DNA from: DAIQNV01 sp036788215
GTDB taxonomy: Bacteria; Planctomycetota; Phycisphaerae; Phycisphaerales; UBA1924
Assembly (NCBI GenBank): GCA_036788215.1
Contig: DAIQNV010000067.1
Coordinates: 1-17,514, forward strand
DNA: 17,514 nt
Reading direction: 5' to 3'
In this document: positions 14,368 through 17,514 of the stretch, one piece after another
Position numbering within the stretch: position 1 is the stretch's first letter
How the letters are laid out: each line of letters begins with the position of its first letter
Translations under genes and position numbers: made by a program
The notes under the pieces: model-generated
Database searches by the model: none
What the model saw: the letters and a program-made list of their open reading frames with translations, nothing else
What the model was told of the DNA's origin: nothing

Positions 14368-16212
14368 ATGAAGACACCTCGTCCGCTCGGTGGGTTGATC
14401 CACAGCTACCAGGGGTACGACCCGCAGCGGTTCCCGTCGCCCACGCAGCCCCCGCCCGATGTGGCTGGAGCGGCGATGGAGCACTTCCTTCGATACGGGG
14501 AGTACCGCAAACTCACGGACGAAGATCTGGCGAACGCGGTGCGGATCGACCCGAGCCAGATCGCGGGGCTGGGGCCGAGTCTCGATGCCTTGATCGCGCT
14601 GCTGGAAGAACGCAAGCGGAAGATCCTGTCGACCTACGAGACGGACGGGGTCCGCAAAGAAGCGGAGCGCACCTATCGGGCGATCGCGGATGAGGTCGTC
14701 CGGGGGGATGGACACGGGCGGGACGCCCGTGCCACGGGAGGCAAGAAGGGGAAGGGAGCGGGCGGGGAGGATCAAGGGAAGAAAGTCCGGGTGGCACTGC
14801 GGGAAGCGGTTCGCGGGGAGCAGATGCGGGACTTGGAGCGCCTGTGGTACGCAGCGGAGCGGGTGGACCGGGGGCTCGCGGGCGAGCTGATGGGGGTGAT
14901 CGAGGCGCTCGGCAACCGGTACGAGGTGGAGGAGCTGGCGGCGCGGTACACCTTCACTGGTCGCAAAGGCATGAGCGTCCCTCAGGCGATCGAGGTCAAG
15001 GAGGAACTGGAGACCATCGATCGATTGCTGGAGCAGCTTCGGGAGGCATTAAAGGACGCGAAGATCGGGATCGTCGATCTTGATGAGCTGAGCCGGTTCG
15101 TGGATGAGGCGGGGGTGGACGAGCTGCGCGGGCTGCAGGAGCGCGTAGAGCAGTACATGCGCGAGCAGGCGGAGGCGCAGGGGCTGGAGCGGGACAACGA
15201 GGGGAATTGGCGGGCGAGCCCGACGACCTACAAGATCTTCCAGTCGAAGCTGCTGGACGAGATCTTCAGCGAGCTGGAGGCGTCGCGGCACGGGCGGCAC
15301 CAGGGGCCGGTGATCGGGGAGGGCGTGGTCGAGCTGGCGAAGACGCGGGGGTATGAGTTCGGGGACTCCCCGGCGCATTTGGATCTGCCGCAGACGGTGG
15401 TGAACGCCGCTTTGCGGCGAGGCACGGAGGCACGGGGGCACGGAGGCACGAAGGGGGGGCGTGTTCGTGTCGGGGTGGAGGATATTGAAGTTCATCTGAC
15501 GCGGAATACGCCGAAGTGCGCGACCTCGTTGATTGTGGACATGTCGGGCTCGATGAGTTACGGGGGGCAGTATGTCGCGTGCAAGCGGATGGCGATCGCG
15601 CTCGACGGGCTGATCCGGAGTGAGTATCCGGGGGACTTCCTGCGGGTCTTCGAGATGTACACCTTCGCGAAGCTGGTGGCGCCGGGGGAGCTGGCGAAGG
15701 TGATGCCGAAGCCCGTCACGACGCGGGACCCGGTGGTGCGGCTGCGGGTCGATATGTCGGACCCGGACATCAGCGAGACGATGGTGCACCCCCACTTCAC
15801 GAACATTCAGCACGCCCTGGAGCTAAGCCGCAAGCAGCTCGCGGCACAGGACACGCCGAACAAGCAGATCATGCTGATCACGGACGGGCTGCCGACGGCG
15901 CACTTCGAGAACGGGGCGGGCACGGGGGTGGAGAAGAAGGCCGGACGGGACGGGCGGGATCTCTACCTGCTCTATCCGCCGGACCCCCTGACGGAGCGGG
16001 CGACGATGCGGGAAGCGGCGGCGTGCGCCCGGGAGGGGATCACGATCAACCTCTTCCTGATCCCGAGCTGGAGCCAGGACGAGGATGACATCGCGTTTGC
16101 GCACCGCTTGGCGGAGACGACGAAGGGGCGGGTGATCTTCACCGCGGGGCGGGACCTGGACCGGTTTGTGTTGTGGGATTATGTGAGCCAGAGAAGGCGG
16201 GTGATCGGCTGA
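14368..16212 (+). CDS. VWA-domain protein of the chelatase-D type, partner of the AAA+ ATPase
   Basis: 614 residues, no signal peptide. The C-terminal third is a von Willebrand A domain with a complete MIDAS: DMSGSMS (Asp391, Ser393, Ser395), a likely Thr478 in HPHFTNI, and ITDGLPT (Asp506). The N-terminal two thirds are helical and charged, with coiled-coil character about 200-275. Such proteins work with MoxR/ChlI-type AAA+ ATPases, passing ATP-driven force to a bound substrate through the metal site; the AAA+ gene at 10847-12355 is the natural partner. Two repeat elements lie in frame: a hairpin giving GHGRDARATGG (residues 115-125) and a tandem repeat giving RGTEARGHGGTKGG (351-364), both in apparent linkers. 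The start codon has only a weak ribosome site. Confidence 0.85.
   Translation: MKTPRPLGGLIHSYQGYDPQRFPSPTQPPPDVAGAAMEHFLRYGEYRKLTDEDLANAVRIDPSQIAGLGPSLDALIALLEERKRKILSTYETDGVRKEAERTYRAIADEVVRGDGHGRDARATGGKKGKGAGGEDQGKKVRVALREAVRGEQMRDLERLWYAAERVDRGLAGELMGVIEALGNRYEVEELAARYTFTGRKGMSVPQAIEVKEELETIDRLLEQLREALKDAKIGIVDLDELSRFVDEAGVDELRGLQERVEQYMREQAEAQGLERDNEGNWRASPTTYKIFQSKLLDEIFSELEASRHGRHQGPVIGEGVVELAKTRGYEFGDSPAHLDLPQTVVNAALRRGTEARGHGGTKGGRVRVGVEDIEVHLTRNTPKCATSLIVDMSGSMSYGGQYVACKRMAIALDGLIRSEYPGDFLRVFEMYTFAKLVAPGELAKVMPKPVTTRDPVVRLRVDMSDPDISETMVHPHFTNIQHALELSRKQLAAQDTPNKQIMLITDGLPTAHFENGAGTGVEKKAGRDGRDLYLLYPPDPLTERATMREAAACAREGITINLFLIPSWSQDEDDIAFAHRLAETTKGRVIFTAGRDLDRFVLWDYVSQRRRVIG
14713..14731. 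repeat. Short hairpin repeat in frame within the VWA gene
   Basis: CACGGGCG (14713-14720) and CGCCCGTG (14724-14731) form a perfect 8-bp stem with a GGA loop; TGG/CCA extends it past a one-base bulge. It is translated as GHGRDARATGG. From memory this peptide string occurs in many unrelated planctomycete proteins, which suggests a dispersed element; this is unchecked. Confidence 0.75.
15421..15452. repeat. Four tandem 8-base units in frame within the VWA gene
   Basis: The units are GGCACGGA, GGCACGGG, GGCACGGA and GGCACGAA, directly after a CGCCGC-TTT-GCGGCG hairpin (15405-15419). They encode RGTEARGHGGTKGG just before the VWA domain. Confidence 0.85.
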
Positions 16213-16215
16213 GCG

Positions 16216-17163
16216 TCACGGATTGAGCCGTGTGAGTTCGGCGGTCTGGCGGAGGGTTTGCGTGGACTCCTGCTGGCCCAGGGCTTTGAGGAGTTCGGGG
16301 GCGGTGGTCCACTCGGAGGTGGTTTCGAGGCGCTGGCGGGCGATCTGGCCGGCGGCGGGGTCGAAGTCGATCGTGCCGGTGATGGCCCCGGACTTGAGCT
16401 GGAGGAGGTTGGCGAGGGGGGAGGCGTCGGGATCGGGCTGGTCGAAGGAGCCCCTGATGTCGATCCTGGCAGCGGAGCCCCGGGAGCGGGTGAGGGTGCA
16501 AGTCAGGTCGGCCTCAAGGGTGCCGACGCCGAGAAGGGGAAGCGGAAGGCGGGGTTTCCAAGATTCGCCGGGGCGGGTCCGCCGGCCAGAGATGAGATTG
16601 AGGGCGGCTTGGGTCTGGCGCGTGAGGGACGCGGGGTCGGGCGGGGGGATGAGGCCACCGAGGGCGGTGTCCGCAAAGGGGGAGAGCATGGCGGAGAGGG
16701 CGGACGCGGCGCCCTCGACGGCGGTGACGTGGCCCGCGTCGTCGATCATGATCCGGACCTGCTGGCCGACCAGCCGGGCGAACGGCACGATCAGGGGGTT
16801 GTTGGCGGCGCCGGCGGTGCTCGGGTCTCTGGAGTCGTAGCGGGCGGACTCAGACAAGGCGTCGCCCTCGACCTCGACGGAAACACCTGTGTAGACTCGG
16901 GTTATGGCAACACCACCGGATTCGGCGGTGCTGACGGATTCGGTGAAGCGGATGGTTTGGGTCCAGCGGAGTTCGTCGGGGTGATCTCCCGAGACGGTCT
17001 GATGGAGGGTGAAGCGGGCCTCGTAGTTGGTGGAGCGACCGGGGGGCCACTTCCAGGCGAGGTCGGTCCCCTGGGCGTGGACGGGGGCGGCGACGAGGGC
17101 AAGGAGGGCGAGGAGGAGGGCGAGCGGGTGGGCGAGCGGGTGGGCGAGTCGTCTCGTGTGCAC
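16216..17163 (-). CDS. Secreted protein of unknown function
   Basis: 315 residues. The signal peptide is long and has a repeated start (MHTRRLAHPLAHPLALLLAL, cut probably after VHA at residue 30), so the protein is likely periplasmic or surface-bound. The mature part opens with LAWKWPPGRSTNYEARFTL and alternates strands (RWTQTIRFTESV, AITRVYTGVSVEVEG, VRIMIDDAGHVTAVEG, GTIDFDPAAGQIARQRLETT). This layout resembles secreted DUF6263-like proteins, but I hold that loosely. The start is GTG at 17163, with AAAGG seven bases upstream. It is convergent with the VWA gene: only three bases separate the two stop codons, with no terminator between them. Confidence 0.8.
   Translation of the reverse strand: MHTRRLAHPLAHPLALLLALLALVAAPVHAQGTDLAWKWPPGRSTNYEARFTLHQTVSGDHPDELRWTQTIRFTESVSTAESGGVAITRVYTGVSVEVEGDALSESARYDSRDPSTAGAANNPLIVPFARLVGQQVRIMIDDAGHVTAVEGAASALSAMLSPFADTALGGLIPPPDPASLTRQTQAALNLISGRRTRPGESWKPRLPLPLLGVGTLEADLTCTLTRSRGSAARIDIRGSFDQPDPDASPLANLLQLKSGAITGTIDFDPAAGQIARQRLETTSEWTTAPELLKALGQQESTQTLRQTAELTRLNP
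17121..17144. repeat. 12-base tandem duplication in a signal peptide
   Basis: CGAGCGGGTGGG occurs twice in direct succession, giving the repeated AHPL in the signal peptide of the 16216-17163 gene. Confidence 0.8.
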
Positions 17164-17241
17164 GGGGGGCCTTTCGGGGGTGCCCAGCCGGACCTGTGGA
17201 AGGGGGCTGCGAAGTTGGGTCGTGCGGGCGGGCCCGCTTGC

Positions 17242-17269
17242 TTGACCGGATGCCGCTTGGAGCTACCCT
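17242..17269 (+). promoter_or_regulatory. Candidate sigma-70 promoter of tRNA-Asn
   Basis: TTGACC (17242-17247) and TACCCT (17264-17269) are 16 bases apart, about 50 bases before the tRNA. The -35 is good and the -10 poor. Confidence 0.4.
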
Positions 17270-17318
17270 TCAGCCCGCGTCTGGTTGAGCCGAGACTTGC
17301 CGTCGCGAGACATTTCGG

Positions 17319-17390
17319 TCCCCGATAGCTCAATGGTAGAGCGAGCGGCTGTTAACCGCTAGGTTGTAGGTTCGAGTCCTACTCGGGGAG
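17319..17390 (+). tRNA. tRNA-Asn (anticodon GTT)
   Basis: A 72-base cloverleaf. The acceptor stem TCCCCGA (17319-17325) pairs with TCGGGGA (17383-17389), with G as discriminator base. The anticodon stem AGCGG/CCGCT (17344-17348, 17356-17360) encloses the loop CTGTTAA with GTT at 17351-17353. The T arm is GTAGG, TTCGAGT, CCTAC (17366-17382). CCA is not encoded. A terminator follows at once. Confidence 0.97.
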
Positions 17391-17395
17391 CTTGG

Positions 17396-17431
17396 CAGGC
17401 CCGTGTCCAAAGGACGCGGGCCTGTTTGTTT
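17396..17431 (+). terminator. Intrinsic terminator after tRNA-Asn
   Basis: The arms 17396-17408 and 17412-17424 pair at 12 of 13 positions with an AAA loop, followed by TTTGTTT (17425-17431). It ends the tRNA transcript. The remaining bases to 17514 hold no recognisable gene. Confidence 0.9.
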
Positions 17432-17514
17432 ACGGGGATGGAGGCGAACCGGCCCGCGTGGGTGACCTTCCCCCCTCGTTCAGTCCACAGTGTATGAGAG
17501 TTCAGGGGCGTCCG

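Noticed and set aside
16258..17328. 356-codon + strand frame opposite the secreted protein
   Set aside because: A Gly-rich shadow of the - strand gene, which has a signal peptide and a ribosome site.
17319..17514. tRNA-Asn as an integration site of a mobile element
   Set aside because: No integrase, no direct repeat of the tRNA end and no change in composition is seen in the window.

Overview
This is a GC-rich chromosomal window, most likely from a planctomycete of the Phycisphaerae/Phycisphaerales type. The clues are two small secreted proteins that end in a PEP-CTERM-like tail (PTPGA, hydrophobic stretch, RRRR), a flagellin-like protein of the planctomycete style, zinc-ribbon membrane proteins, and short palindromic or tandem repeats lying in frame inside conserved genes. 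The taxonomic call is an inference. There is no phage, transposase, integrase or CRISPR array. One 100-N scaffold gap (4901-5000) cuts two genes.

Layout. 1-1065 (-): flagellin-like protein, running off the left edge. 1266-1745 (+): thioredoxin-dependent peroxiredoxin of the BCP/PrxQ type. 7365-1687 (-): a four-gene 'ligase-associated' DNA repair operon in the order MBL-fold exonuclease, ATP-dependent DNA ligase, Lhr-Core helicase, PdeM phosphoesterase. The intact junctions overlap by 4 nt (ATGA, GTGA). The gap removes the ligase C-terminus and the helicase N-terminus. 7443-9671 (+), divergent from that operon: a secreted SOUL haem-binding protein, then a class I CPD photolyase with its tryptophan triad. 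9729-10595 (+): zinc-ribbon membrane protein.

10847-16212: an AAA+ ATPase of the MoxR/Mg-chelatase-I type and a VWA-domain protein of the chelatase-D type (14368-16212), both on the + strand and probably partners. Between them lie two tandem paralogous PEP-CTERM-like secreted proteins on the - strand, each with its own upstream element and intrinsic terminator, and a small + strand membrane protein just before the VWA gene. 16216-17163 (-): secreted protein of unknown function, convergent with the VWA gene. 17319-17390 (+): tRNA-Asn(GTT) followed by an intrinsic terminator.

Functionally, the left half is a DNA-damage and oxidative-stress neighbourhood: strand repair (nuclease, ligase, helicase, phosphoesterase), direct UV-lesion reversal and peroxide removal. 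The right half is an ATPase/VWA machine of unknown substrate. The least expected signals are three different repeat elements inside the helicase and VWA coding sequences (4713-4806, 14713-14731, 15421-15452), all of which keep the reading frame and add low-complexity peptides to conserved enzymes, and the duplicated PEP-CTERM cassette wedged between the two halves of the ATPase/VWA pair.
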